Of a DNA stretch of 30,948 nucleotides, positions 1-9,862 are shown piece after piece. The DNA is from JANQTF01 sp036835375 (lineage in GTDB: Bacteria > Bacteroidota > Bacteroidia > J057). The notes below the pieces were generated by a model, which saw only the letters and a program-made list of their open reading frames with translations, was not told the DNA's origin and made no database searches. Positions within the stretch are counted from its first letter, which is position 1; each line of letters begins with the position of its first letter. Location of the stretch: the NCBI GenBank assembly GCA_036835375.1, contig DAITMB010000057.1:1-30948 (forward strand). Reading direction: 5' to 3'. A program made the translations under genes and the position numbers.

Positions 1-21
1 TTTGTTACAGCCTTCTTTTAT

Positions 22-1008
22 ATGAACAAACTCTGCTTGATACTGCTGCTTTTTGGTGCTGGCTGCGGAGCCTCCGATTCTTCAGGTGAACTGGTCCTTG
101 TTCCGGAACTGTTTACAAGCTCGCTTGGGGATACCCTAAGCGCAAATGTAACCGGGATGTACAGTGTGCCAAGTGGTACTTGTGTAGGGGATTATGATGG
201 TGGCCGGATGATTTGCACGGATCTGGATCTTCGGGCCGTACGTCTGCTTGGAAAAAAAGGAACCGGGCCTGGCGAAATGATGAGCCCCCAGGAAGGAATA
301 TGGCATGAGGGGTTACACTATATCTTCGATTACATGGAGGATGCTATAGTGGTTTTTAATGATGAAGGGGTGTTTCAGCGTGAAATCCGGGTTCCGGCTG
401 AGTATGATAAATTTGGCGAGTTTGACATGAATCAGCAGGGAAACTTCATCATGAGCACTGCCTACAAATCTGCTGTTGGGTTAATACTCGATCGTCAAAC
501 AGGGGAGATCGTCCAATACTTTGGCGAGGCAGACAAGGTGGAAGGGGAAATGGCGCCAGCTGCTTTTCATATGGCGGCTGACGGTCATTTAATCGCAGTA
601 TTTTATACAACTCCCCGGATTGTGGTGTACAATCAACAATTGGAGCTGGTCTCAGAATTGACTATTTCCAACGAAGTCACTTCAAGGGTGGCTGAAGCGA
701 TCAAGGTATTCGGTGCAACGAAAGAAGATTTCCCCAGCTACTTTTCCAGTGTGGCTATGGAAAAGCAGTCCAACTTGCTGTATGTATTGGCGATGAACTA
801 CTATCCGGGAGAAGCGAACGACTCTCCCACTGACTTGCTATATGAGTTCCAATATCAGAATGGCACAATAACCCCCCTTAACCAGTATCGATTGCAAGGT
901 CCAGACGGGTTGGTCCCGTTTTTTCATACTTTTTCTGTCACAGCAGGAAAGCTTTTCGCCTATGATACTTTCAATGGCCTTTTTTACCGCTATCAACTCC
1001 CCCATTAG
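22..1008 (+). CDS. 6-bladed beta-propeller lipoprotein
   Basis: A 328-residue exported protein. The N-terminus is a short hydrophobic segment ending in a lipobox (FGAGC, Cys15), so it is probably a lipoprotein anchored in an envelope membrane. The rest reads as repeated beta-strand blades typical of the Bacteroidota 6-bladed beta-propeller family. The hallmark is the KKGTGPGEMMSPQ stretch near residue 80 (GxGPGE motif), followed by blade-like segments such as FDYMEDAIVVFNDEGVFQREI. No catalytic motif is visible and the substrate is unknown. In this phylum such proteins often sit beside peptide-export or uncharacterised transport genes. Here it lies 190 bp upstream of an RND export operon on the same strand, so a shared role is possible but only inferred. 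The start ATG at 22 gives a complete signal peptide; no gene can be seen further left. Confidence 0.8.
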   Translation: MNKLCLILLLFGAGCGASDSSGELVLVPELFTSSLGDTLSANVTGMYSVPSGTCVGDYDGGRMICTDLDLRAVRLLGKKGTGPGEMMSPQEGIWHEGLHYIFDYMEDAIVVFNDEGVFQREIRVPAEYDKFGEFDMNQQGNFIMSTAYKSAVGLILDRQTGEIVQYFGEADKVEGEMAPAAFHMAADGHLIAVFYTTPRIVVYNQQLELVSELTISNEVTSRVAEAIKVFGATKEDFPSYFSSVAMEKQSNLLYVLAMNYYPGEANDSPTDLLYEFQYQNGTITPLNQYRLQGPDGLVPFFHTFSVTAGKLFAYDTFNGLFYRYQLPH

Positions 1009-1198
1009 GCAATGCCCGGCTACTCTATTTTGTCCTGCGGTTTTTTTTCAATCGGGACGCCAGGATGTCGGCAGTTAATTCATAAAGGAATTCGCATTTT
1101 ATCATCCTCTGCCAAAAAACAAAGCGAAGGAAGAGCGTGATATCTTCCATAACAGAGTCCGTCTTTGTTGTCAATTGTGTCGTCACACGCTGAGCAGT

Positions 1199-4100
1199 AT
1201 GAACATCAGTCAAACTCCTGTTTTCACCCCTTTCAGAATCCTCACAGTCACCGTGCTGCTGAGTGTATTGGGGATTTGGGGCATACAGGATTTGGCTGTT
1301 CAGTGGCTTCCTTCTAAACCGGGTTCGGTGCTGGAAGTTGCCTACACGTATCCCGGGCAGGAGGCCCGGCAGGTGGAACTTCAGCTCACCCTGAAAGTGG
1401 AATCGCAACTCAGTTCCATTGCTGGCATCGGCGACATACGATCCACCTCCACGCGCGGTCGTTCACTGGTTCGCTCCAGAGTCGCTCAGGATATGAACCC
1501 GGAGGAGGTTCGCAGGGAAGCCCGTGCCCTGCTGCGCCGACTGCAAGCCCAGCTTCCAGCCGGGGTATCGCCTCCGCAGATCAAGCTGTCTCAATCAGGA
1601 AAGCAGGATGTGGCCACCCTCCTGCTTTGGGGCCGCGATCCTTATGAGCTGGAACAGTTGTATAACAAGCAAGTTGAGCCTCTCCTGTCCCGGATCCCTG
1701 GCATGGCAGAGGTGAGCGTTCAGGGAAGAAAGCGCTTTCAATGGACCATGACCCCGCTGCACGACGACCCGCTTCCCATCCGGGAAATAGCCCTTGCCTT
1801 GGAAAAAGCCGGGATGCAGCAGGTGATAACGACCAATGAATCAGCGTTTGTAACTGTGCAAATGCACCCAGACCCCCAAGCCCCTCCCTGGCAGGAGATC
1901 TACCTCCCTGTGCAACAAGGTGGCCTCTTGCCTCTGACCTCTGTCATGAAGGTGGACCTGCAACCCGATCCGCAGCAGGAGTCCGTTCGTGCCAACCAAC
2001 TCCCGGCTTTGTTGCTTTCGGTTTACTATCGGGAAGACGCCAGCATCCTGCGCAGCTCTGCCAGGCTCATAGATGCGGTGGCCGGGATACAGTCCGCTCT
2101 TCCCGAAGGCTACTTCTTTAAGATCGTTGACAACAGCGCAGATCTGCTTCAGGCCAACCTCGACAGCAGCCTCCGGCTGGCTTTGTTCGCGCTTCTGGGG
2201 ATCTCCCTTTCGCTTTTTCTCATTGCTCGCTCTGTCAGATACTGGTTCCTGCTTCTGTTTTGCCTGCTGGTCAACCTGGCTTTGTGCGCTCTTCTGTATC
2301 GCATCTTTCACATTCCTATTCACTTCTATACGCTGGCAGCTTCCTCCGTTTCTCTGGGACTGGTTGTGGATAACTATCTCATTGTGATGGAACGGGCTAA
2401 GAGGGGAAGCAGGGTGAATGCTGTTATCGAACTTTGGTCGGCAGTGCTCACTACCTTGCTCCCGCTGGCGGTGCTGGCACTGGCAGGAAGCGAGGGCAAA
2501 GCGGCCTTCAGTATAGGCTTCTTTGAAATCCTGTCAGTTAACCTGATTATTTCGATTGCCATTGCTTCCCTCGTGCTGCCTGCTCTCCTGGCTGTATTGC
2601 CTCTGCCTCCGAGACCCTATTCCCGGTCATCCCTTTCCTCGGCGGCTACTACCTGGTGGACATGGATGGTGCGGTATCGTTGGCCGATCCGGGTTGCGTT
2701 TGTATTGGCACTGGGGATTCCGCTTGCCCTCATCGGTCGACAGGAAATTCTCATAGAAGGGAAAAACGTGAACACATGGCGAAATTCCCTCTTTTACCAG
2801 CAATACATCAGGCCCTGGGCCGAGCCAGTGCTGGGTGGGGCCTGGCGGTTATTTGATGAGAAGGTGGCATTTCAGTCGGCGCTCGTGGAGACTGGCCGAC
2901 CGGCCATCCTTGTTACTTTGTATGTGGATCCTGATGCGAGCAATGAAGAGTTTATCCGGGTAAGGGAGCAGTTGGAAACCTGGGTTGGATCTGTTGACGA
3001 AGTAGATTTTGTGCTGTCAAAGGAAACGGGAAACACCCAAACCAACATCAGCATCACCGTGAAGCGGCCCTTTGAAAGCACAGGCTTTCCCTTTTTATTG
3101 AAGTCCAGGCTGGAAAGAATTGCCTCCGAAACTGGCGATCTCAACTGGTTCATCAGAGGCGATGGTAAATTTCAGGATGGCCGACCTTACAGAAAAGGGA
3201 ACACCTATGATGAAGGAAACGCCAGCATTTTTCTTGTTGGCACCGACTACCTTGAGACCGAAAGACAGGCTAAGCTAGTCGCAGCGGAGTTGAAGCGTTC
3301 CCCCAGGGTTCTGAGCGCCGGGGTTATCGCTGGTCGCACCATTCCCATTCAAACCTATCTGTGGGCTCCTCCGCTGGGTGTGGGTCCAAAGGCGATCGGA
3401 CACGAGGCTGCGCAGCGTTTTTTGAGTCCGGTTGCCGTTAGGGCTCAGGGTTTCGCCCTCCCCATTGCTATCACCCCGCACAACAAGTGGCAACAGATCT
3501 TCAGTGTGAAGCAAATTCCCCTCAGAAATGAACAGGCTCCTTTCTACTTTGACCCGGGAGGCTGGAGCGTAGGCGTGCTGCGCGATAATCAGATTGACAG
3601 GTTCAACCGGAAGTACACGGTCAGGATTAGCTATACCTTTCAGGGAAGTTTAAGGGCTGAATCTGTTTTCAGGGAGCAAGTGCAGCGAAGCTGCGGGGAG
3701 CAACTTCCCATTGGCTATCATTTCGTAGAGCCGGAAATGATCGGATCAGGCAGTAACTCTGCCTCGGATGCTTGGATATGGGCCGCCGGTGCTTTGCTGA
3801 TCTGGGTGGTACTGGGGGCCTGCCTCGAGTCTTGGCGCAAAGCGTTGGTGGTGTGGCTCATGATCCCAGCCGCTTTGATTGGGGTGATGCTTGTCTTTGG
3901 TCTCAGTGATTTGACTTGGGACGAAGGCGGGCTGGTGTCGATCGCCCTCGTCGCGGGGGCCTCTGTGAATCTCGCTTTGTATCAGCTGGCAGGTTGGAGC
4001 CGCCTCATGGCCGATGCCGACGAAGATATTGCACCCATCAAGGCGTGGGCTATGGCATGGAAAGAGATCACACCGTCTTTGATCAGCACCACACTCACCA

Positions 4101-4246
4101 CCATTGCCGGTGTCCTTCCTTTTTTGTTTTTGCCAGTCTCCCCATTCTGGACCAGCCTCGCCGGAGGAATTCTGGGCGGGCTGCTCATGTCTTTGTTGGC
4201 CACATACACCTTGTTTCCCGGACTCATGATCGGCACCAATGAATAG
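1199..4246 (+). CDS. RND efflux transporter permease subunit (first, divergent copy)
   Basis: A 1015-residue inner-membrane proton-driven exporter of the AcrB/HAE superfamily. It has the two-fold RND layout: an N-terminal membrane helix (about 10-32), a large periplasmic porter loop, a helix bundle around 335-480, a second periplasmic loop, and a C-terminal bundle from about 860. The TM4 proton-relay motif is present as GLVVDNYLIVMER, with Asp391-Asn392. In TM10 the usual VVNNAIL is ASVNLALY, keeping one Asn and lacking the AcrB Lys. The sequence is noticeably more divergent than the second permease of the operon, especially in the second periplasmic loop. I chose ATG 1199; an upstream TTG at 1175 would add eight residues with no support. 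The gene overlaps the adaptor gene by 8 bp, so the two are co-translated. Substrate unknown; this may be one half of a two-permease pump. Confidence 0.88.
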   Translation: MNISQTPVFTPFRILTVTVLLSVLGIWGIQDLAVQWLPSKPGSVLEVAYTYPGQEARQVELQLTLKVESQLSSIAGIGDIRSTSTRGRSLVRSRVAQDMNPEEVRREARALLRRLQAQLPAGVSPPQIKLSQSGKQDVATLLLWGRDPYELEQLYNKQVEPLLSRIPGMAEVSVQGRKRFQWTMTPLHDDPLPIREIALALEKAGMQQVITTNESAFVTVQMHPDPQAPPWQEIYLPVQQGGLLPLTSVMKVDLQPDPQQESVRANQLPALLLSVYYREDASILRSSARLIDAVAGIQSALPEGYFFKIVDNSADLLQANLDSSLRLALFALLGISLSLFLIARSVRYWFLLLFCLLVNLALCALLYRIFHIPIHFYTLAASSVSLGLVVDNYLIVMERAKRGSRVNAVIELWSAVLTTLLPLAVLALAGSEGKAAFSIGFFEILSVNLIISIAIASLVLPALLAVLPLPPRPYSRSSLSSAATTWWTWMVRYRWPIRVAFVLALGIPLALIGRQEILIEGKNVNTWRNSLFYQQYIRPWAEPVLGGAWRLFDEKVAFQSALVETGRPAILVTLYVDPDASNEEFIRVREQLETWVGSVDEVDFVLSKETGNTQTNISITVKRPFESTGFPFLLKSRLERIASETGDLNWFIRGDGKFQDGRPYRKGNTYDEGNASIFLVGTDYLETERQAKLVAAELKRSPRVLSAGVIAGRTIPIQTYLWAPPLGVGPKAIGHEAAQRFLSPVAVRAQGFALPIAITPHNKWQQIFSVKQIPLRNEQAPFYFDPGGWSVGVLRDNQIDRFNRKYTVRISYTFQGSLRAESVFREQVQRSCGEQLPIGYHFVEPEMIGSGSNSASDAWIWAAGALLIWVVLGACLESWRKALVVWLMIPAALIGVMLVFGLSDLTWDEGGLVSIALVAGASVNLALYQLAGWSRLMADADEDIAPIKAWAMAWKEITPSLISTTLTTIAGVLPFLFLPVSPFWTSLAGGILGGLLMSLLATYTLFPGLMIGTNE

Positions 4247-5336
4247 ACAACACCGTGGAATCCTGATTCTCCTTTGGGCTTATATTTTGATCATTTTCCA
4301 TGGCTGCACGGATCCCGGCTCCGGGTCAGGGTCAAGGCAAACGACAGCAGAAACACCCCAGGCACAGGTGGCCTTGCTCCCGGATGTGGACACAAGCGTG
4401 GTGAAAGTCCGCACTTTTGAAGAGCGCTGGATCTCTGCGGGAGCTCTGGAGCCTTCGAAGAAAGTCACGTTTCAGCTCGCAGACCCCTTGGCCCCGGTAG
4501 AGTTTCGAGTGCGAAATGGGCAGCGGGTTTCCAAAGGCGATACCCTCGTGGTGCAGCCTCAATCCAAGCGATTGCTGGCGCTCGAAAAAGCCACACTGGA
4601 CTTAGCGGAATCCCGTGCAGCCTATTTGGACAGACTCATGGCATTAGGCTACATGGCTCAGGATTCTCTGGCCATTCCCATCGCGATTCGCAATCAGGCC
4701 GCGATGAGTAGCGGATGGCTCAAGGCAAAAGTCCTCCACAAAGAGGCGTTGCTTGAGCTGGCGCAGGCTACCATCATCGCCCCTTTTACTGGGGTAGTAG
4801 CGGGGATCAATCTACCAAATACGGAAAAAGAGCCAGCATTTTCGTTGTCATTGGTGGACCTCAGCACCATGCTCGTCACATTCCAGCTGTTGTCCAAAGA
4901 GGTTCTGTTCGTGAAAGTAGGGACGCCGCTGCGGGTCAAAGTGGCTGGGATCGAGAAACCCTTTGCTGCGAGCGTAGAAGAGATCAATCCTGAGGTATCT
5001 GATGCCGGACTGGTATATGTGCGGGCGAGGTTGTCCCCAGGCAGCGAAAAGCTATTGCCAGGCATGGCGGCTGAGGTGATCGGATTCCGCTCGGTGCCCA
5101 AACAGGTGGTCGTGCCTTCCACTGCGCTATTGAGCCGTCAAGGACGTGATCTGGTATTTGTCTGGCGAAATGACAGCGCCTTTTGGCGATACGTGACCCC
5201 TGGCCTTCGCAATGATGCCTGGGCCATCATTGAGGAAGGGGTCGAGCCAGGAGACATCGTCATCAGCGAGGGAGGATTTGCCTTGGCCAATGCCGTTCCT
5301 GTTTCTATTCAGCAACAGGGAGAGTCACAGCCATGA
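4239..5336 (+). CDS. RND periplasmic adaptor (membrane-fusion protein), lipoprotein
   Basis: A 365-residue HlyD/AcrA-type adaptor that would bridge the inner-membrane permeases to the outer-membrane channel. The N-terminus is a hydrophobic helix ending in a lipobox (IIFHGC, Cys23), so it is probably lipid-anchored like AcrA. A barrel-sandwich (lipoyl-like) half is seen at VEFRVRNGQRVSKGDTLVV. It is followed by a short helical hairpin (about 108-175) and the returning lipoyl half ATIIAPFTGVVAGI, a family signature. Beta-barrel and membrane-proximal domains follow (LPGMAAEVIGFRSVPKQVVVPSTALL; then EEGVEPGDIVISEGGFAL). The gene is wedged between two permeases, overlapping the first by 8 bp and the second by 4 bp (ATGA), so it can serve both. 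The position between the permeases, rather than ahead of them, is unusual compared with mdtABC-type operons. Confidence 0.88.
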   Translation: MNRQHRGILILLWAYILIIFHGCTDPGSGSGSRQTTAETPQAQVALLPDVDTSVVKVRTFEERWISAGALEPSKKVTFQLADPLAPVEFRVRNGQRVSKGDTLVVQPQSKRLLALEKATLDLAESRAAYLDRLMALGYMAQDSLAIPIAIRNQAAMSSGWLKAKVLHKEALLELAQATIIAPFTGVVAGINLPNTEKEPAFSLSLVDLSTMLVTFQLLSKEVLFVKVGTPLRVKVAGIEKPFAASVEEINPEVSDAGLVYVRARLSPGSEKLLPGMAAEVIGFRSVPKQVVVPSTALLSRQGRDLVFVWRNDSAFWRYVTPGLRNDAWAIIEEGVEPGDIVISEGGFALANAVPVSIQQQGESQP

Positions 5337-8300
5337 AGGAATCGCTATTCATGTCCCGGCCATTGGGCCTGATCACCTTGTCGCTGGCCCTGGCCATTGC
5401 CGGAGCCATTGCCGTGACATTTCTTCCCACCTCCTTGCTTCCTCCCAAGGCGCTTCCGTTGCTCGAGATCCGCTTTCAACAATCGGGACTTGACGCGGTC
5501 TCAATGGAAGAAAAAGTAGCCAGCCCTCTTCGGTCATCGCTTGCTCCCATGTCGGGGCTTGTCTCCATGGAGAGCATGTGCGAGTCGGAGTCCTGGCTGC
5601 TCAACCTGCACTTTTCGAGAGATACCGATATGGAAGCAGCCCGTCAAGAAGCTGCTGACCGCATCGATCAGGCCATGGAGGCGGGGACACTGCTACTGAG
5701 CAGGCCCGAGATACGGCTTCCCACCCTCACCGATCTCCCGGTAATGTATCTATATCTTCAGTTGCAGGACGATCCGTCCTCGCTGGGGTTTGATGAATCA
5801 ATGGTGGGGCTGAGCCAATGGGCTCAAGAATTGGTCTCACAACTGCTGGAACAGCAACCCGACGTCGGCACCGTAGAGCTGGCAGGCGCATGGGAAAGAA
5901 AATGGCAGATCATTCCCCGCGAAGAAGCCCTTCAAATCAGGGGTGTGGAACCCGCGCTGCTCCCTGAATTGATTCAGTCTGCTACTCCAGCTCCCGTTCA
6001 GGTAGCACTCAAAGACGGGTATCGTATGCGGCCCGTTCAGATCTTTTCGAATCAATATGAAGCGCTGGATTCCATCCTCATTCAGACTCAAAATGCTCAC
6101 TTTTTCCTGGGAGAAGTAGCCAGTATCCAGCGCGTATTTGAGCCGGCAGCACACCGGGTTTATTTGAACGGAACCCCCGCCCTGTGCTTCGCCATATTGC
6201 AGCGAGATGGCGCCAAGCTCAACAGGATGGCCGAGCAGATCGCCTCGGTATGTGAAGATCTTGCGGCACAGCAGCCCCGGGTCCGGTTTGTACCCCTCAG
6301 AGACCAAACGGAGATCCTTGACCTTGCCATTCAGAACATGTGGCAGGGCCTATTTCTCAGTATCATCATGGCAAGCCTGTTGTTTTTCCTGTTCATGCGC
6401 CAGGGTCTGGCCTCCCTTCTGATTGGCTTGGCGGTGGGCGTAGCACTTTGCTGGACGCTGGGCGCTTTCTGGGTGCTAGGCATTGGAATCAACAGCCTCA
6501 CCTTGGCGGGCATGGTGATCGGGATTGGCCTAATGGTTGACAACGCCATTATTCTACTCAATCAAATTCGGCTTCGGATGGAAGAGAACCTTTCTCTTCC
6601 ACAGGCGATTGGCAAAAGTATGTCCGATCTGGCGTTGCCCCTGATCAGCTCTACGGCTACCACCATCGTGGTGTTTCTCCCGTTGCGTGCTGGAGGAGAT
6701 CTTGTCAACGCCTTGTTTTCAGACCAGGCAATCAGCATGTCGTTGAGCCTGTTTGCATCTTTTTTGGTCACGCTTTTCTTGATTCCCCCAGTCTATCTCC
6801 TGCTGGGTAAGCGTTTTCCTCGAATCAATACCCAGGCTCCTGCGCGATTTTGGGCACAGGGGCAAGCCCTCTACCATCGTGTACTTGACTTCCTGCTCCA
6901 TCATCCAAGTCTCTCTTGGGGATTGACCTTTGCGATTCTCGCTTTGGGCATGACCTCACTGTGGTGGATGCCACGCCAACTATTTCCCCCCTTAGAGCGA
7001 AAGCAGCTTCTCATTCGCTATGCTTGGCCGAATGAGGTAGAGAGCGAAAGAATGAGAGAAGAGATGACTGCCTGTGTGGACCTTTGTGGCAACTCCCTGA
7101 TTCATTCCTCTATGCACACCGGACAGCAGCCTTTTGTTCGCGATCCGGATCCGCTCCAACCCAATGAGTCCGAACTGCTCTTAGAATTTGCAGATGGCAA
7201 GACTGCCAGAATCGAAGCCGAGAACATCAGGGCCTTTTTGTCTCAAGGGCAGGGAGTGGCCCGTTGGCGTGTGTCTTCGATGCCTACCCCCTTTGAGTAC
7301 CTATTTATCAATCAATCGGATGTCTCTGACCTGAGAGGTTATTGGCTGGAGGAGACCAGGAGCCAAGACCCGGATGAGGTAGAAAGCCTTCGGCAGTCGC
7401 TCTCGGAGGACCTCGGTATTCCCTTGACAGTGGAAACGCCTTTGGAAGGGGTGCTCATTGTGCCGAAGATGGAGCTGCTACGGAGGTCCGGACTCACGGA
7501 GGAGGCGTTGTCACGTCAGGTAAAATGGCATCTGGGGGGATCGTTTGAGATGCGGATGTTCGGAATGTTGCAAGCAGTCGAAATGGGAACTTCGATCACT
7601 CCGACGGTCCGCTCAGTGGCTGACATCCCGATTATATTGCCTTCGCGGGCCATTGTGCCGCTGCATACCTTGGCCAACACGTTGGCCGCAACCAAATTTA
7701 GCCGAATTCATGCCGATGAGCATGGGGTGTTTATTCCTTTTTATTATCCGCCATCATCTCTGCTGCCCACACTCAAGGAAAAAATAAAGCAAATTGACGC
7801 AAAAAGGCCTGAAGTGCTTCTCTCCTATTCGCCTGTCGAAGAGAAAGAAAATGCTCAGTTGCGCGACCTTTCCCTAGCAATCCTGATGGCTTCGGTCTTG
7901 TTGTTTCTCATCCTCACGGCGCAATTTGAATCATTTGTGCTACCCTGGATCATTCTATTAGAAATTCCGATCGTGCTGGCGGCAACCCTGGCACTGCTTT
8001 TTTTCTGTGGACAGACACTGAATCTGATGTCGCTGATCGGCTTAATTGCCATGATGGGGATCATCATCAATGATTCGATTCTGAAGCTTGACGCCATTCA
8101 AAAAAAGATAGGGCAAGGCCTTTCTCATAAGGCAGCCATTCTGCGTGGAAGCACAGAGAAGCTTTCATCCATTGTGCTCACCTCCCTCACCACGATGGTT
8201 TGTACCCTGCCTTTTTTTGTGGCTGCTGACATTGGCTCCCAATTACAGCGGCCTTTAGCCATCGCCTTGGGTGGTGGTATCGCCTTTGGCCTGTTGGTCA

Positions 8301-8374
8301 CCCTGTTTCTTGTCCCTGTCTGGATGGTCACTTTGTTAGGAAAACAAAATCATTCTGCTACGCCGCATCGCTAA
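5333..8374 (+). CDS. RND efflux transporter permease subunit (second copy)
   Basis: A 1013-residue RND permease of the AcrB/HAE superfamily, co-translated with the adaptor gene through an ATGA overlap. The TM4 motif GIGLMVDNAIILLNQ carries Asp403-Asn404, and the TM10 region GLIAMMGIIINDSIL has the Asn-Asp variant. The helix after it, followed by SSIVLTSLTTMVCTLPFF, matches the family pattern RPILMTTLTTILGLLPL. The order is a first helix (10-30), a porter loop, TM2-6 (about 335-490), a second loop, and TM8-12 (about 845-1005). It is closer to textbook RND sequences than the first permease and is not a recent duplicate of it. Two unlike permeases with one adaptor and one TolC suggest a heteromeric or dual pump, as in MdtBC; this is inference. 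Substrate unknown. Confidence 0.9.
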   Translation: MKESLFMSRPLGLITLSLALAIAGAIAVTFLPTSLLPPKALPLLEIRFQQSGLDAVSMEEKVASPLRSSLAPMSGLVSMESMCESESWLLNLHFSRDTDMEAARQEAADRIDQAMEAGTLLLSRPEIRLPTLTDLPVMYLYLQLQDDPSSLGFDESMVGLSQWAQELVSQLLEQQPDVGTVELAGAWERKWQIIPREEALQIRGVEPALLPELIQSATPAPVQVALKDGYRMRPVQIFSNQYEALDSILIQTQNAHFFLGEVASIQRVFEPAAHRVYLNGTPALCFAILQRDGAKLNRMAEQIASVCEDLAAQQPRVRFVPLRDQTEILDLAIQNMWQGLFLSIIMASLLFFLFMRQGLASLLIGLAVGVALCWTLGAFWVLGIGINSLTLAGMVIGIGLMVDNAIILLNQIRLRMEENLSLPQAIGKSMSDLALPLISSTATTIVVFLPLRAGGDLVNALFSDQAISMSLSLFASFLVTLFLIPPVYLLLGKRFPRINTQAPARFWAQGQALYHRVLDFLLHHPSLSWGLTFAILALGMTSLWWMPRQLFPPLERKQLLIRYAWPNEVESERMREEMTACVDLCGNSLIHSSMHTGQQPFVRDPDPLQPNESELLLEFADGKTARIEAENIRAFLSQGQGVARWRVSSMPTPFEYLFINQSDVSDLRGYWLEETRSQDPDEVESLRQSLSEDLGIPLTVETPLEGVLIVPKMELLRRSGLTEEALSRQVKWHLGGSFEMRMFGMLQAVEMGTSITPTVRSVADIPIILPSRAIVPLHTLANTLAATKFSRIHADEHGVFIPFYYPPSSLLPTLKEKIKQIDAKRPEVLLSYSPVEEKENAQLRDLSLAILMASVLLFLILTAQFESFVLPWIILLEIPIVLAATLALLFFCGQTLNLMSLIGLIAMMGIIINDSILKLDAIQKKIGQGLSHKAAILRGSTEKLSSIVLTSLTTMVCTLPFFVAADIGSQLQRPLAIALGGGIAFGLLVTLFLVPVWMVTLLGKQNHSATPHR

Positions 8375-8385
8375 CCCTTCGCACC

Positions 8386-9852
8386 ATGAGATGGATGTAC
8401 AGCTTAATTTTTTGCATCATTACCTGCTTGGCCTTGAGGCCCGAAGGCATCGCTCAGTCCTACACACTCCGTCAATTTCAGCAGCAGATCTGGGATCAGG
8501 CAAACGAAATGCCGTCATTTTACACCCTTCAGGCTGCACAGGCGGAGGGCGAAATGGCAAAGCGAGCCGGACTTCCCCAAGTAACCCTCGTGGGTGAACC
8601 CCTCAACCTGATTCGTCAAAACGTGCTTCGCTACAACGCATTGATAGACGCCGATGAGTATCGCAACCAGCAATTGCTGAGGAACAGCCTCGATCTGAGA
8701 ATTGAACAGCGCGTCGGGGCACTTGGAGGCGTGCTGTCGGTCCAGTCTGGGTTGAGTCGCTTGCTGTCAACCACAGGCCCTACCACTGTGCTCAACTATG
8801 AAATCACCCCTGTTTCGGTTCGGTGGACGCAGGATTTTGCCAATATCGGGAACGTCGCCAGAGAACAGCGGGCATTGGCGCTTTCACTGGACCTAGAGCA
8901 GAAGGGATATTTGTCCGACATCGCAGAACAGGTAAAGACCGTTTCTCTTGTTTACCTCGACGCATGGAGCTTGCAGGCAGGGATCGCATCGACCAAGTTA
9001 AGACTCGCTCAGCGAGACACTTTGATGACCATCGTTGATCGGCAATTGGAAAAAGGGTTTTCCGATCTCGCTCAGCGACTCTTGCTGGAGCAATTGATGC
9101 TCGAAGATTCCTTGTTGTTAATCGATCAGTTGGATCAATTCGAAGATGCTTGTTATCAATTATTTCAAAGGGGGATGTTCCTCCCTACCGCTGATGACTG
9201 GCGACTGGAGCAGCCAGATTTGCCTAGCTCCCTTTCTATCCCTACCCAGGACGCCGGAGCACGTCGCAATCCATTCAGGGAAGCCAGTGCTCAGATGGAA
9301 CTTTTTTCATTGGAAAGAGAGGTCTTGGCACGAGAGCGTGGTGCGCTTCCTCAGGTAACCATCGCGGGAGGAATTGGCACCAACAGGTTATCGAACGAGC
9401 CTTGGTGGGCTGCCACCGATCCGTTTATTCCCCAGCAGTATGTGAATATTCAGGTGAATATTCCGATTTGGAATTGGGGAATGAATCAAATGAAAGTGCA
9501 GCAGGGAAGCTGGTTGGTCATGGCTAGGCAGATGACTTATGAGCAGAACATGAGAGAGGAATCTCAGCAGATCAATCAATTCATCCATGCTTATAACAGG
9601 GTGATCCCCAAATTGGACATTCTCCGCAGGCTGGAAGAAATTCGAGAAGACCAATACCAACTGACCCTACAAAAATGGTCTCTGGGCCAATCCTCCATTC
9701 AGGAATTCTACGAAGCCACACAGCAATGGAAGCAGTCGGAACAGCAGTATGTTGCGCTGCTCAGAGATGCCTGGAATTCTTACCTCAGTTTGCAGTCAAT
9801 CCTGCTGGTTGATCCCGCGACGCTCGCACCTTTTTCTGCGACGGAAGAATGA
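8386..9852 (+). CDS. TolC-family outer-membrane channel protein
   Basis: A 488-residue outer-membrane efflux protein, the exit duct for the preceding pump. A signal peptide (residues 1-24, ending GIAQS) is followed by two long repeats of helix-rich sequence typical of the TolC/OEP fold. The first has AEGEMAKRAGLPQVTLVGEP and the second REVLARERGALPQVTIAGGIG; both carry the ..A.....LPQV pattern at the helix-to-strand turn. A barrel strand VNIQVNIPIWNWGMNQMKV matches the family V.L.VPIFDWG signature. The length suits the family. It starts 11 bp after the second permease and ends the operon. Convergent minus-strand genes lie beyond. Confidence 0.88.
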   Translation: MRWMYSLIFCIITCLALRPEGIAQSYTLRQFQQQIWDQANEMPSFYTLQAAQAEGEMAKRAGLPQVTLVGEPLNLIRQNVLRYNALIDADEYRNQQLLRNSLDLRIEQRVGALGGVLSVQSGLSRLLSTTGPTTVLNYEITPVSVRWTQDFANIGNVAREQRALALSLDLEQKGYLSDIAEQVKTVSLVYLDAWSLQAGIASTKLRLAQRDTLMTIVDRQLEKGFSDLAQRLLLEQLMLEDSLLLIDQLDQFEDACYQLFQRGMFLPTADDWRLEQPDLPSSLSIPTQDAGARRNPFREASAQMELFSLEREVLARERGALPQVTIAGGIGTNRLSNEPWWAATDPFIPQQYVNIQVNIPIWNWGMNQMKVQQGSWLVMARQMTYEQNMREESQQINQFIHAYNRVIPKLDILRRLEEIREDQYQLTLQKWSLGQSSIQEFYEATQQWKQSEQQYVALLRDAWNSYLSLQSILLVDPATLAPFSATEE

Positions 9853-9862
9853 CACCGCCTGA

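Noticed and set aside
1025..1150. 41-residue minus-strand frame (starts MEDITLFLRF) between the propeller gene and the first permease
   Set aside because: It is short, has no terminator or promoter of its own and no recognised family; chance is the simpler explanation.
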